Assembly (NCBI GenBank): GCA_046328475.1
Contig: JAXLWN010000030.1
Span: forward strand, 1-64,000
From: CADCWN01 sp046328475
GTDB taxonomy: Bacteria; Chloroflexota; Chloroflexia; Thermomicrobiales; CADCWN01
Direction: 5' to 3'
DNA length: 64,000 nt
Under the pieces are notes generated by a model. It had not been told where the DNA came from. It saw nothing but the letters and a program-made list of their open reading frames with translations, and searched no databases. Made by a program: the position numbers and the translations under genes. How positions within the stretch are numbered: position 1 is the stretch's first letter; every line of letters starts with the position of its first letter. This document shows, piece by piece, positions 28,223-37,188 of the stretch.

Positions 28223-29929
28223 TCAGACGGTGATCGCGCGCGTTTCGCCGGCGGCGATCGAGCGCAGGGTCAGGGCGGTGTAGTGGCGGCCCCAGAGTTC
28301 CTGGGTGCTGACTTCGGCCCCTTCGGCGCGCGGGGTGGTGCCGGGGGGGAAGAGGATGGTGGCGGCGGGCACGTCCTGGGTGGCGGAGAGCAGGTGCCCA
28401 TTGCCGTGGCGGTGGAGGCGCAGGCGGTCGCGCGCCTCGGTCCAGGCGAGCCAGCGGTCGGCGGAGAGGATCGGCAGCCCCTCGCGCCGCGCGGTGTCCA
28501 GGTTCTCGTCGATCAGCTCTCGGGTGTAGGTGGCGTAGCTGACCGGGTGCGAGTTGATGGTGATCGGCGTGTAGAACTCGCGCGCGGCGCGGCGCAACAG
28601 GCGCGTCGTCTCGGTGATCGCCTGGTGGACCGGCCACTTCACGCTGAAGATCATCGAGGGGTGGATCAGGCATTCCTCGGTCCAGGAAGTCGGCTGCTGG
28701 AAGCAGTCGATCACCGTGCCGTCGGTATCGACGAAGCGGAGGGGGCGACCGGAGCCGCAGAGGTAGCCGAGACCGAAGGGGAGGCAGCTGCTGAGATAGT
28801 TGGTCTCCATGCGCACGCCCTCTTTCGCCAGCACGTGGGCGGCATCGACGTAGCCGAGCCAGCGGACGCAGTGATTGCGTAGCGTGCGCACCGGCCGGGC
28901 GTAGACGCGCTCGTGGCGCGCGATGTTGTCGCGCAGCATCGCGGGCATCGCCACCTGCTGGCCTTCGGTCGGCGGTGGCGGCTTGCGGTAGTCCGCTTCG
29001 AGGGCGGGGTGGGTGGAGAAGGTGTGCCCCTCGCCCTCCCACTCGGCGATCAGTTCCCTGGTCAGGCGGGTGTCGGGGACGACATAGAAGGTGCAGGTTG
29101 CGGCGCGTTCGCGCAGGCCGCGCACCAGCAATTCGAACTGATCGACCGTGGACCAGTCGTCGTCGCTCGTCATCACCATCGCGCCGCGCTGCGTCGCCTC
29201 GGGGTAGTACCAGAGCCGGGGATAGGGCGCGAGCAACTCGATGGTGCGCGCCAGGAGGGCGGTCTGCACGTCGGCCTGGGGGATCGCCTCGCGCTCGGCA
29301 TCGAGTTGCCCGATGAAGAGCTCGCCCGGGCGATAGATGCCGTCGAGCCCGCCGAGGCAGAGGTCGGCGCGTTCCGGATTGCCCTGGCGCAGGCGGGCGA
29401 TGGCGTGCGGCAGGTCGTAGGCCCAGAGGATCGCCTCACCCCGCCCCAGGCGCGACAGGACGACGCCGGGGATGCGATCCACCGTGAAGCGCGGCTGTTT
29501 CGCGCGGACTTCGGCGAGGATGGTCAGATCCGCGCCCTCGGTGGGGGTCCAGCCGGAGGCCGGGACGATCGTCTGCGTCGGGCCGGTGAAGAGCCCGGCG
29601 ACGGCCGCGTGCCGGGGCGCGATGTGGAGGTAGCCCTCCACGATGCCGCGCTGGGTCGGGCGTAGCCCGAAGTGTTGCACCAACCCCGGGGCCGGGTGGA
29701 AGGCGATCAATTTGCCGCCGTTGCGGACATAGTCGGCCAGCAGTTGCGCCTGGGCCAGTGTGGTTGCCACGCGCGGCAGCAGGACCAGGTCGTGGTCGGC
29801 CAGCGTCTCGGCCCGCAGATGCGCCAGATCCCCCTCGGCGTAGTCGGCGAACCCTTCCAGCCGCAGCAACTCGACCAGGTAGCGGCTGTAGCGGCTATGC
29901 CGATCTCCCCGTGCGTGCAATACCAGCAT
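28223..29929 (-). CDS. Fusion of GATase-like domain and polysaccharide deacetylase-like domain
   Basis: 568 residues, soluble, no signal peptide. The N-terminal 230 residues resemble class I amidotransferase or ThuA-like folds (MLVLHARGDRHSRYSRYLVELL, HDLVLLPRVATTLAQAQLLADYVRNGGKLIAF). The middle (about 250-480) is NodB-like: GAMVMTSDDDWSTVDQFELLVRGLR carries the adjacent Asp metal residues, FYVVPDTRLT and GHTFSTHPAL the His/substrate loops, and INSHPVSY a late His. The C-terminal 80 residues are beta-rich. Such proteins are usually annotated as carbohydrate deacetylase-like; activity is not proven. It shares strand and spacing (85 bases) with the Gfo/Idh/MocA oxidoreductase upstream, so a joint role in sugar metabolism is plausible. 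Confidence 0.7.
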   Translation of the reverse strand: MLVLHARGDRHSRYSRYLVELLRLEGFADYAEGDLAHLRAETLADHDLVLLPRVATTLAQAQLLADYVRNGGKLIAFHPAPGLVQHFGLRPTQRGIVEGYLHIAPRHAAVAGLFTGPTQTIVPASGWTPTEGADLTILAEVRAKQPRFTVDRIPGVVLSRLGRGEAILWAYDLPHAIARLRQGNPERADLCLGGLDGIYRPGELFIGQLDAEREAIPQADVQTALLARTIELLAPYPRLWYYPEATQRGAMVMTSDDDWSTVDQFELLVRGLRERAATCTFYVVPDTRLTRELIAEWEGEGHTFSTHPALEADYRKPPPPTEGQQVAMPAMLRDNIARHERVYARPVRTLRNHCVRWLGYVDAAHVLAKEGVRMETNYLSSCLPFGLGYLCGSGRPLRFVDTDGTVIDCFQQPTSWTEECLIHPSMIFSVKWPVHQAITETTRLLRRAAREFYTPITINSHPVSYATYTRELIDENLDTARREGLPILSADRWLAWTEARDRLRLHRHGNGHLLSATQDVPAATILFPPGTTPRAEGAEVSTQELWGRHYTALTLRSIAAGETRAITV

Positions 29930-30014
29930 CGTTCCCCCAGTTGTTGCGCTGATGCCCCCACCGTTCGCACATCCGGCTATCCATCCACCCGAGAGGTCTA
30001 ACGCGCGACGTGTG

Positions 30015-31103
30015 TCAGTCGATTTCCGGGATCGCGACCGTGCCCCCGCCCTGCTGCGCGGATTGTAGCGCGCAGATCAGCGGCACGATCGACGCCGCCG
30101 CTTCGCGCGGCCCGATCAGTGTTTGAGTATCCTCGCGGATGGCGCGCAGGAGGTCCCGCGCCTGCTCAATCTCCATCGTACCATGCCCCAGGCCCTGCCC
30201 CAGTTCGCGCAGGACGCGCGGGTTGGCCCAGTTCGGCACGGTGACCGGGATCAGCCGCCGTGAGCCGGAGAGGCGGCTGTGGTAGAGGTAGTTGGTCGTC
30301 TCGTCCAGCGGTCGCCCCTGGTCGCGCGTGCGCTCGAAGCTTCCCTCGGTGCCGTAGACCGAGTAGTAGAGGCAGTAGGGGCGCTGCATGCCGTAGGAGA
30401 CCGTGATTTTGGCCACCGCGCCGTTCGCGGCCTTGAAGAGGGCGCTGGTGGTGTGGATCGCGCCCCACTGGTTGCGCGCGGCGACATGATACGCCTGCGT
30501 CTCCACGAAGCGGACGCCCATCAGCCAGCGGAGGGTGTCGAGCGCGTGCGGCCCGCCGCCGAGCAGGGTGGTTTGCTGGGGTTCGCCGCCGATCCGCCAG
30601 TGGTCGGCGGGGCGACCCGCGACGATGTCGGGCATGTCGTGCAGATACTCGCCCTCGCCGTAGAAGATCTCGCCGAAGTCGCCGCCGGCGATGAGTCGCT
30701 GCACGTCGCGCAGGCAGAACGCGTAGCGGACCTGGTTGCCGAGGTGGTATTTCAGTCCGTGGCGGTCGGTGAGCGCGACGATGCGGGCGCACTCGTCAAT
30801 GGTGAGCGCCATCGGGATCTCGGAGAGGACGTGCTTGCCCGCCGCCAGCGCGGCGATCGCCTGCTGGCCGTGCAGGTGGTCCGGCGTGGCGATGACGACG
30901 AGATTCACGTCGCGATCGGCGAGGAGGTGCTCGACGTGGGTGTAGTGGCGCGGGACGCCCTGCTCGCGCGCCACGCGCTCGGCCAGCGCCGCGTCGAGGT
31001 CGCAGACGGCGACGACGCGCGCACCGTCGAGCAGCTGGAAGGCGCGCAAGTGCGACTGCCCTTGCCCCAGGCCGACCACCCCCACGCCGAGCGCCTCTGG
31101 CAT
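30015..31103 (-). CDS. Gfo/Idh/MocA family oxidoreductase
   Basis: 362 residues. The N-terminal Rossmann fold has GVGVVGLGQGQSHLRAF (GxGxxG variant) and VVIATPDHLHGQQAIAAL. The usual EKP motif, whose Lys is catalytic, reads LSEIPMALT here, so Lys is replaced by Ile; a fairly common SE(V/I)P subgroup exists and may use another residue or a non-redox reaction. GGGPHALDTLRWLMG gives the second-domain His/Asp. Substrate is probably a sugar or cyclitol with NAD(P). It precedes the deacetylase-like gene and follows a small unknown gene on the same strand. Confidence 0.85.
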   Translation of the reverse strand: MPEALGVGVVGLGQGQSHLRAFQLLDGARVVAVCDLDAALAERVAREQGVPRHYTHVEHLLADRDVNLVVIATPDHLHGQQAIAALAAGKHVLSEIPMALTIDECARIVALTDRHGLKYHLGNQVRYAFCLRDVQRLIAGGDFGEIFYGEGEYLHDMPDIVAGRPADHWRIGGEPQQTTLLGGGPHALDTLRWLMGVRFVETQAYHVAARNQWGAIHTTSALFKAANGAVAKITVSYGMQRPYCLYYSVYGTEGSFERTRDQGRPLDETTNYLYHSRLSGSRRLIPVTVPNWANPRVLRELGQGLGHGTMEIEQARDLLRAIREDTQTLIGPREAAASIVPLICALQSAQQGGGTVAIPEID

Positions 31104-31116
31104 TGCGCCGTCTCTC

Positions 31117-31142
31117 CTCGTTACTCGTTACTCGTTACTCGC
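31117..31142 (+). repeat. 7-bp tandem repeat (unit CGTTACT)
   Basis: Three and a half units. On the minus strand the unit contains TAA, which supplies the stop codon (complement of 31135-31137) of the small gene upstream of the oxidoreductase. Confidence 0.9.
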
Positions 31143-31569
31143 CGCGCAGCCCGGTGCTGACGGCGACCGCCACCTCGCGGGCGAGGGCGTAGGTCTCGAA
31201 GGCGACCTGGGCGGGGCGGGAGAGGCGCGAGAGGATGCGCCCTTTCGCCTCGGCGGAGAGCGCGGGGTTGGCCGGATCGGCACCGGCGGCGAGCGCCCGC
31301 GCGCCAAATTCCTGCATCGCTGCGGGGAAGGGGCACCAGTCGGCGATCAGCGGCGTCAGGTCGTCGGTCAGCAGCAGGCGACTGGCGAAGTCGTAGGTCA
31401 GGTTTTCCCAGAGTGCGGCGTGATTGCCCGCGCAGCCCAGGTGCGCGAGCAGCGTGGCACCGTTCGCGATCTGGAGTTCGCGCATGAGGTCTGGAACCGT
31501 GCGGCAGGAATGCGCCCGCATCGCCGCACCGAGCGCGGCGGTTGCGTCTGGGGCGACTTGTCGGCTCAT
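31135..31569 (-). CDS. Uncharacterised small helical protein
   Basis: 144 residues, mostly helical and Ala-rich, with no signal or membrane segment. Notable stretches are MRELQIANGATLLAHLGCAGNHAALWENLTYDF and LSAEAKGRILSRLSRPAQVAFETYALAREVAVAV. I do not recognise a family. It is the first gene of a same-strand run with the Gfo/Idh/MocA oxidoreductase and the deacetylase fusion, and its stop codon comes from a CGTTACT repeat. The frame and start (ATG at 31569) look sound. Confidence 0.6.
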   Translation of the reverse strand: MSRQVAPDATAALGAAMRAHSCRTVPDLMRELQIANGATLLAHLGCAGNHAALWENLTYDFASRLLLTDDLTPLIADWCPFPAAMQEFGARALAAGADPANPALSAEAKGRILSRLSRPAQVAFETYALAREVAVAVSTGLRGE

Positions 31570-31847
31570 CCGTCTGATCAGGCACAGCGACCATCATAGC
31601 CGGGCGTGGCGTTGGTGCGCTGATACTCCTCTCTCTGGCTATTGTATGGCTAGTACGCCAAAATGCCAAGTGATAGTACTTTAGTCCTGTACCAGGGTGC
31701 GCACGTACGCGGATGGGCCTTTCGCCCTGTGGTAGCGATGTACCGCTGTGCTACACTTGCCGACGATTATTCTTCCCCCGCAGCGGCTTGCTGTTCGCTT
31801 GCGCGGACGCCGCCCGGGGGCTATTGGGGAGGTGCGAAAAGACCCCC

Positions 31848-34548
31848 TTGTTCAAACGACGATCGCGCGGTCGTCCGTCGGACCAGGCCATTCAGCAAGG
31901 CCCCACCTGGCGACGGATCGACCTGCACCTGCACACTCCCGGCTCCAGCGATTATCAAGAGCCGCGAGCGACGTATCTCGATGTACTCCAGAAGGCTGAG
32001 GCGCGCGGCCTCGATATCATCGCTTTCACCGATCACAACACCGTCGCGGGCTACGCCGCGTTGCGCCGCGATATCTCGCAACTCGAGTTTCTGGAGGCGA
32101 ACAACCGGCTCATGCCGGAGGAGACGCGCCGCCTGCATGAGTACCGGCGGCTGCTGAACAAGATCCTGGTGCTGCCCGGCTTCGAGTTCACGGCGACGTT
32201 CGGCTTCCACATCCTCGGCATCTTTCCGCCCGAGACGAGCGTGCGGAAGCTGGAGCATGTGCTCCTCGAGCTGAGTATCCCCGAGGAGAAGCTCGATCTC
32301 GGCAGCAGCGAGGTTGGTGCGACGACCGACGTGCTGCGGGCTTACGAGATCATCGCCGAGGCGGGGGGACTCGTCATCGGCGCGCACGTTAACTCGACGC
32401 ACGGCATCGCGATGATCGGCCTGGGGTTCGGCGGGCAGACGAAGATTGCCTACACGCAGGACCCGAACCTCCACGCGTTGGAGGTGACCGACCTGGAGAG
32501 CACCACCCGCCGCGCCACGTCCCGCTTCTTCAACGGCTCGAAGCCGGAGTATCCGCGCCGGATGCACTGCATCCAGGGTTCGGATGCGCACCGGCTGACG
32601 CGCGACCCGCAGCGGCCGGAGAAGAACCTCGGCATCGGCGACCGCTGCACCGAGGTGCTGCTCCCCGAGGTCGGCTTCGAGGCGCTGCGGGCGCTCTTCG
32701 CCTCGACCGACTTCAGCCGCACCCGGCCCGCGCGTGCCCCGGAGCAGCACCCGTTCGACCCGCTGATGGCCGCGCGCCAGGAGGGGGCGACGATCGTGCA
32801 GTCGTTCCACGACACGCCTGGCCCGCCGCGCATCAGGGTCAAGGCAGTGGTGCGCGACCTGGTCGCCTTCGCCAACACGAATGGCGGCACGGTCTACGTG
32901 GGGGCGAGCGCCAACGCGCAGGAGCCGATTCGTGGTGTGGAGGGTGCCAACGAACTGGTCGAGTTGATCAAGAGCGAGTCGGCGCGGCAGGTGGTGCCGC
33001 CGCTCGCGCCCGACATCGAGACGCTGACGCACGAGGAGAAGGCGGTGCTGGTCGTGACGGTGCCGAGGGGCACCGAGACGCCCTACGCGCTCGAACCGGG
33101 CTACATCTACGTGCGGCAGGAGAGCGAGACGGCGCTCGCGCTGCGCGACGAGATCGTGCAACTCGTGCGTGCGGCGCTCGCGCCCGACACAGTCGGCTTC
33201 GATCCGAGCACGGCGTTGCGGCCCCGCGCGGTCGTCAGGCCGCAGGAGGAGCCGGAGCCGGAGGAACTCCCTGTTCGGCCTGCGCCACTGCCGCCCGCGC
33301 CGGTCGCCCCGGCATCGCAGGTGCTTGCCGCGCCGCCGGTTGCCGCTGCGCCGCAAGCGTTGCCGCAGGCGATGCCGCAATCGATGATCCGACCGGCGAT
33401 CCCCGCGCCCCCGCCGCGCGTGGCGCAGCAGGTCGCGGTGAGCGAGGCTACCGCCGCCGAGCAGGAGCGCCAGCAGGATCGGACGCCGGTGCCGCGCACG
33501 GGCGTCGAGATCATCGCTTCCATCGAGCGCAACGGCATCATCTTCCACACCGTGCGCGACCTGCGGAATCGGCGCGTGGTCCGCAACGTCACGCGCGAGT
33601 CGGCCCGGCGGCTCTGGCGCTACGCCATCCTCCAGGTCGAGGAGCACGAACTGCGGTCTGAGGATGTGGCCTGGGACACGACCGACCCGCGTCGGGGCTA
33701 CTGGAAGGGGTATCGCCAGCCCGAGGGGATGCGCCGCTACAATCTGGTCTACCGCGAGCCGCAAGGGCCGCGCAACGGGGCGGAGCCGACCGACCGCCTG
33801 CGCGTCTTCTACGGCGTGACCGAGGATGGTATCGACGACCGCTGGCGGGCGGTGCTACCGCCCGAGAGCGTGCCGCTGGAGACGTACTACGACGAGCCGT
33901 TGCCGCCCGCAGATATGCCCGCGCCGGTGGGGGACCCGCCCGCGCCCCGGTTCGCCGTCGATACGCAGCCGGACTGGCCCCCGATCAGCGAGTACGCGTC
34001 CGCACCCGCACCCGCGTATGCGCCGCCGCCGGTGGCAGACATGGCGCTGCCCGAGCCTGAGCCGGTGTTCGTGGCCGAGCAGTCGGCGATGGACCAGGAC
34101 GAGCCGGTGGCCGAGGTTGCGTCTGCTCCCGAGGCGGCACCATCCGCGCCGAAGCCGCGCAGCAGGGCGCGTGGCCCGCGCCGCCGCGCCGCTGCACCGA
34201 GCGTCGAGGCTGAAGCCGCCGCGCCGCCTGCCGAACCGGAGTACATCGCACCGGAGTCGGTCGCGCCCGTCGTCGTGGAAGCGCCGCCCGCGCCCGAGGC
34301 GATCGCTGAGGAGGCGGCCCCGGCGAAGCCGAAGCGCGCACCGCGCCGGAAGAAGGCGGCGGAGACCGCTCCCGCACTGACGGAGGCGGTGGCCGAGGTC
34401 CCGGTGCGGGCTGTGCCCATCGCGCTGGTGGCCGAGGTTGCGCCCGCGCCGGAACCGCCCGCGCCGCCCGAGGACACCGACTCCCGCGCCCGCGCGCCGG
34501 CGTCGCGCGCCGCGCAAGGCCGCAGCGGACGCCCCGCAGGCGGACTAA
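31848..34548 (+). CDS. PHP phosphoesterase - AlbA_2 (Schlafen-like) fusion with Ala/Pro-rich tail, one C-terminal frameshift
   Basis: About 900 residues. PHP domain (about 22-290): RIDLHLHTPGSSD, IIAFTDHNTVAGY, GFEFTATFGFHILGIF, IGAHVNST and IQGSDAHRLT give the full set of His/Asp metal ligands. An AlbA_2 domain follows (about 305-440: RQEGATIVQSFHDTPGPPRIR, VVRDLVAFANTNGGTVYVGAS, TPYALEPGYIYVRQESET). Then come a Pro/Ala linker, a beta-rich region (about 545-690) and a low-complexity Ala/Pro/Glu/Arg tail. Repairing one base near 34478 gives a tail of ARRRRAPRKAAADAPQAD and a stop at 34548. I prefer TTG at 31848 (LFKRRSRGRPSDQ) with GGGGAGGTG upstream, though spacing is long. Probably a nucleic-acid-associated phosphoesterase. 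Confidence 0.75.
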
Positions 34549-34567
34549 CATTCGAGAGTCGCACAGG

Positions 34568-34598
34568 GAGCGGCGCGCGGCACTGCCGCGCGCCGCTC
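34568..34598 (+). terminator. Terminator of the PHP-AlbA_2 gene
   Basis: A 15-bp perfect GC-rich inverted repeat centred on 34583, 20 bases after the repaired stop, followed by GTGTTGTGG. Confidence 0.8.
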
Positions 34599-34745
34599 GT
34601 GTTGTGGATGAGCGCGGCGCGGGTTCGCCGCCGACGTGGCGGCATCCGCGTGCGTTGGCCGGGCACCGCGAACGTTCGCCGAAAGTACTGGTGGCTGTCC
34701 CGGTTGCTGGTGGGGTCCCGGTGCCTCTTTCCTATGCCGATATGA

Positions 34746-34774
34746 TTGACCCGGCCAGCGGATGGGTCTATACT
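34746..34774 (+). promoter_or_regulatory. Strong sigma-70-type promoter
   Basis: TTGACC (34746-34751), a 17-base spacer, then TATACT (34769-34774): 5 of 6 matches in each box with ideal spacing, the best promoter in the window. Transcription should start near 34781. Confidence 0.7.
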
Positions 34775-34780
34775 AGGGAG

Positions 34781-34890
34781 CGGGGGAAAGGCGTACCATC
34801 CAGCGTGGGGTACAAGGGATGAAGATTCTACTGCCTGTCGAGACTCCACCCATTTAAGCACCGTCTGCTTTCGGCAGCGGTGCTTTTTGT
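34781..34890 (+). ncRNA. Candidate small RNA of about 105-110 nt
   Basis: Between the strong promoter (34746-34774) and an intrinsic terminator (stem 34857-34884, then TTTTGTTT) lies about 105 bases without a plausible reading frame. Internal pairing is possible (GTACC with GGGTAC around 34792-34813). It does not match SRP, 6S, tmRNA or RNase P signatures that I know. It may be a free small RNA or a terminated leader of the SWIM-finger gene, whose start is about 150 bases further on. Confidence 0.5.
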
Positions 34891-34893
34891 TTC
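34857..34893 (+). terminator. Intrinsic terminator ending the candidate small RNA
   Basis: AGCACCG / CGGTGCT stem extended by CTGC / GCAG across a one-base bulge, loop TTTCG, followed by TTTTGTTTC. Confidence 0.85.
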
Positions 34894-35036
34894 TCGCTCG
34901 TCCCTCCCTGCGCAGATGGTGCGGATGTCGTGATCGCCGCCGGGTAGCGGCCGATGATCTCCAACCACATTCGGCGATGCTGGGCTGTCATGTTGGCGGC
35001 CCTGGGGCAATGGCCACAGATGATGCAGGAGGCGGT

Positions 35037-35597
35037 ATGAACTCGAGCATTATCGGGAAGATCGACAAGGCCCGACGCTATGCGCTCGAACCGGAGCGGG
35101 TGCAGGTTGGTGCGCTGGTCGCGGCCTTTCGCGGCAGTCACGATGAGTATGAGTTGACCCTGGCGTCGGGGGCCTGGTCGTGCAGTTGCCATTTCTTCGA
35201 GACGCACGGGACCTGCGCGCACATTATCGCCGCGCAGCGCATTCTCGCCCCGATGCTGCCCGAAGAGGCGCGCTACGAGCATACCCATCTCGCCGCAGGG
35301 TACGATTCCGGCCTGATCGCCAAGCTCGATAAGTCGCGGCGCTATGCTCAGGAGCCCGACCGGCTCTCGATTCGCAGCCTGACGACCACGTTCCGGGGCA
35401 GCAACGACAACCACGACCTCGGTTTGCAGGGTGGTGCCTGGCGCTGCGCCTGCCATTTCTTCGAGGTCAATGGCACTTGCGCCCACAGCATGGCTGTGCA
35501 GCGCATCCTGGCACCGATGCTGCCCGAGGATGCGCGCTACGAGCAGACGGCGCTCACATCGGCCCACGTCGCCGAGCCCGTCCCGGCCCTGGTCTGA
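35037..35597 (+). CDS. Protein with two tandem SWIM-type zinc fingers
   Basis: 186 residues made of two near-copies of an 85 to 90 residue unit. Each unit runs KIDKARRYALEPERV (or KLDKSRRYAQEPDRL), FRGS(H/N)D, WSCSCHFFETHGTCAH (or WRCACHFFEVNGTCAH), RILAPMLPE(E/D)ARYE. The CxC...CxH pattern is the SWIM zinc finger, which binds DNA or partner proteins in recombination and ATPase systems. Here the fingers stand alone, so the protein is probably a small zinc-binding adaptor or regulator. The start ATG has AGGAGG at four bases. It lies downstream of the candidate small RNA and ends in its own terminator. Confidence 0.8.
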   Translation: MNSSIIGKIDKARRYALEPERVQVGALVAAFRGSHDEYELTLASGAWSCSCHFFETHGTCAHIIAAQRILAPMLPEEARYEHTHLAAGYDSGLIAKLDKSRRYAQEPDRLSIRSLTTTFRGSNDNHDLGLQGGAWRCACHFFEVNGTCAHSMAVQRILAPMLPEDARYEQTALTSAHVAEPVPALV

Positions 35598-35619
35598 CGC
35601 CTCTATCTCTGTGTCCCCA

Positions 35620-35651
35620 GGCACGGCTGCACTCGCGGCCGTGCCTTTTTT
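35620..35651 (+). terminator. Rho-independent terminator of the SWIM gene
   Basis: GGCACGGC stem with GCCGTGCC (35620-35627 with 35638-35645) followed by six Ts, 22 bases after the stop. Confidence 0.92.
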
Positions 35652-35774
35652 CGTGGAGATGATGGGGCGCTAGGACGAGGATAGCTGAGGTGAGGTGCTT
35701 CGCCTCCGTGCTCATTGTGCTCTCTTTGGTTTCCCCTTCACCGCTCCCTGCGAACAAGCTGCAAGGAAAAGAAT

Positions 35775-35799
35775 GCGGCGACCCCGGATGGGTCGCCGC
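35775..35799. terminator. GCGGCGACC hairpin with T-rich flank on the minus strand
   Basis: A 9-bp perfect stem with a loop of seven. On the minus strand it is followed by ATTCTTTTCC, so it could stop minus-strand read-through. On the plus strand it lies in the leader of the next gene. Confidence 0.5.
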
Positions 35800-35929
35800 A
35801 ATCGAGGGAGGAAGGGAATGGGAGAGGGTCCTACACTATGCTACGCACGCTTTGCTGAAGTGGATGCTCCCGCTGGCGCGAATGCGCGTATACTGTCGTT
35901 GCGGATCGAACCGATGGGGGAGGGACGAG

Positions 35930-36394
35930 ATGCCAGCATCGCGCGCCAGCGGCGAGCCTGTGGAGGAGTCCACCAGCGCCTACACGACCACGCGCACGAT
36001 CGATCTCTGGCGAGTGCTGCGGTTCGTCTGCGGCGTTCAGGGCGTCTACTATCTCCTGACCGGCCTCTGGCTGCTCCTCGATCGCTTTGTCGGCGTTCCC
36101 GGTCCCTGGTCGGTGACGCGGCTGACTGGCCGTGACTTCGGGAACGATGCCGTGGTCGGGCTGACCGCGCTGATCGGCCTCATCCTGCTTGTCTCGACGC
36201 AGCGCCAGCGCCCCGATGGCCTCTTTACCGGCCTTGGCTTTGGCACGGCGTTCGCCTTTTTCGTCGCCGAGTGGCGCTATCGCGGGCCGTTCAGTAATTG
36301 GATCTATCTTGAGTTGTTGGTCGAGTTGATCTTCATGCTGGCGCTCTTCGGCGCATTCTGGGCGGCGGTGATCGCCGACCGGCGGCGGCGCTGA
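35930..36394 (+). CDS. Small integral membrane protein of unknown function
   Basis: 154 residues. After about 25 polar residues come four hydrophobic helices (about 31-52, 72-90, 100-116 and 124-148): LRFVCGVQGVYYLLTGLWLLLD, AVVGLTALIGLILLVSTQ, LFTGLGFGTAFAFFVAEWRYRG and YLELLVELIFMLALFGAFWAAV. I do not recognise the family; similar small proteins occur as hypothetical genes in Chloroflexota. The start is the ATG after GGGAGGGACGAG; a -10-like TATACT lies at 35889. It is convergent with plsC. Confidence 0.75.
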   Translation: MPASRASGEPVEESTSAYTTTRTIDLWRVLRFVCGVQGVYYLLTGLWLLLDRFVGVPGPWSVTRLTGRDFGNDAVVGLTALIGLILLVSTQRQRPDGLFTGLGFGTAFAFFVAEWRYRGPFSNWIYLELLVELIFMLALFGAFWAAVIADRRRR

Positions 36395-36462
36395 GCGCAG
36401 CGTGCTTTGGCATGCGAAGGGCCTGCAACAACTGCATTCGGACCGGTGGCCGAGGCAGGCGG

Positions 36463-37185
36463 CTACTCCTTCGCGGCCTTCGACGCTTCCAGTCGCTCGG
36501 CGTAGAAGCCGCGATATTCGGGCGGGAGCAGGGCGGCGATTTCGAGCATGATCCGTTCGGTCGCGGCGTAGTGGTCCGGTTTCTCGCCGGGGCGGCGCTT
36601 GGGGAGGTAGAAGGGCTTGCCGATGGTGACGGTCACCGGGCGGAACCACCAGCGCTCGCCGGTGCGCTTGGTATCGAAGGGGAGGTTCTCGGTGCCGGTG
36701 ATGCCGACCGGCACGATCGGCACGTCGTTGTTCTGGGCAACCATGGCTGCGCCCGGGTGGCCCTGTTGCAGCGTGTGGGTGGGGCTGCGCGTCCCCTCCG
36801 GTAGGATGCCGACCACCAGGCCTTCGTTGAGCAGGACCCCGGCGTGGCGGATGGCGGTGCGGTCGATCCCCTCGCGGTTGATCGGGAAGGCCCCGACGTT
36901 GCGGATGATGAACGAGGGGAGCCACTTCTCGAAGAGTTCGCGCTTCGCCATGTAGAAGACGGGGCGCGGGATCGCCGCATCGAGCGCGATCAGGTCGTAG
37001 TTGTGCAGGTGGTTGGCCACGATCAGCACTGGGCCGATGCGCGGCACGTTCTCCTGCCCGTAGATGCGATAGTGGATCGCGAAGTGCGTGACCGCGCGCA
37101 CGAGATAGCGCGCGAGATGGTAGATGCCCCACTTGATCCGGCGGCTGGCCGTGTAGCGCGTTTTCGCGGGCGTCTTCGCGCTCAT
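36463..37185 (-). CDS. plsC: 1-acyl-sn-glycerol-3-phosphate acyltransferase (PlsC family)
   Basis: 240 residues. The acyltransferase signature H(x4)D is in IVANHLHNYDLIALDAAI, and the substrate motif is ILPEGTRSPTHTLQQGHPGAAMVAQ; VGAFPINREGIDR and VPIVPVGITGTENLPF give the remaining blocks. It acylates lysophosphatidic acid to phosphatidic acid at the inner membrane face. It is the last gene of an rluB-cmk-plsC operon and starts three bases after the cmk stop. The cmk-plsC pairing is common in Chloroflexota and Firmicutes, which supports the call. Confidence 0.9.
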   Translation of the reverse strand: MSAKTPAKTRYTASRRIKWGIYHLARYLVRAVTHFAIHYRIYGQENVPRIGPVLIVANHLHNYDLIALDAAIPRPVFYMAKRELFEKWLPSFIIRNVGAFPINREGIDRTAIRHAGVLLNEGLVVGILPEGTRSPTHTLQQGHPGAAMVAQNNDVPIVPVGITGTENLPFDTKRTGERWWFRPVTVTIGKPFYLPKRRPGEKPDHYAATERIMLEIAALLPPEYRGFYAERLEASKAAKE

Positions 37186-37188
37186 CCC

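Noticed and set aside
34781..34890. The candidate small RNA as SRP RNA or a tRNA
   Set aside because: It lacks the conserved SRP GGAA/AGCAG core and any cloverleaf or CCA-compatible acceptor stem that I can fold.
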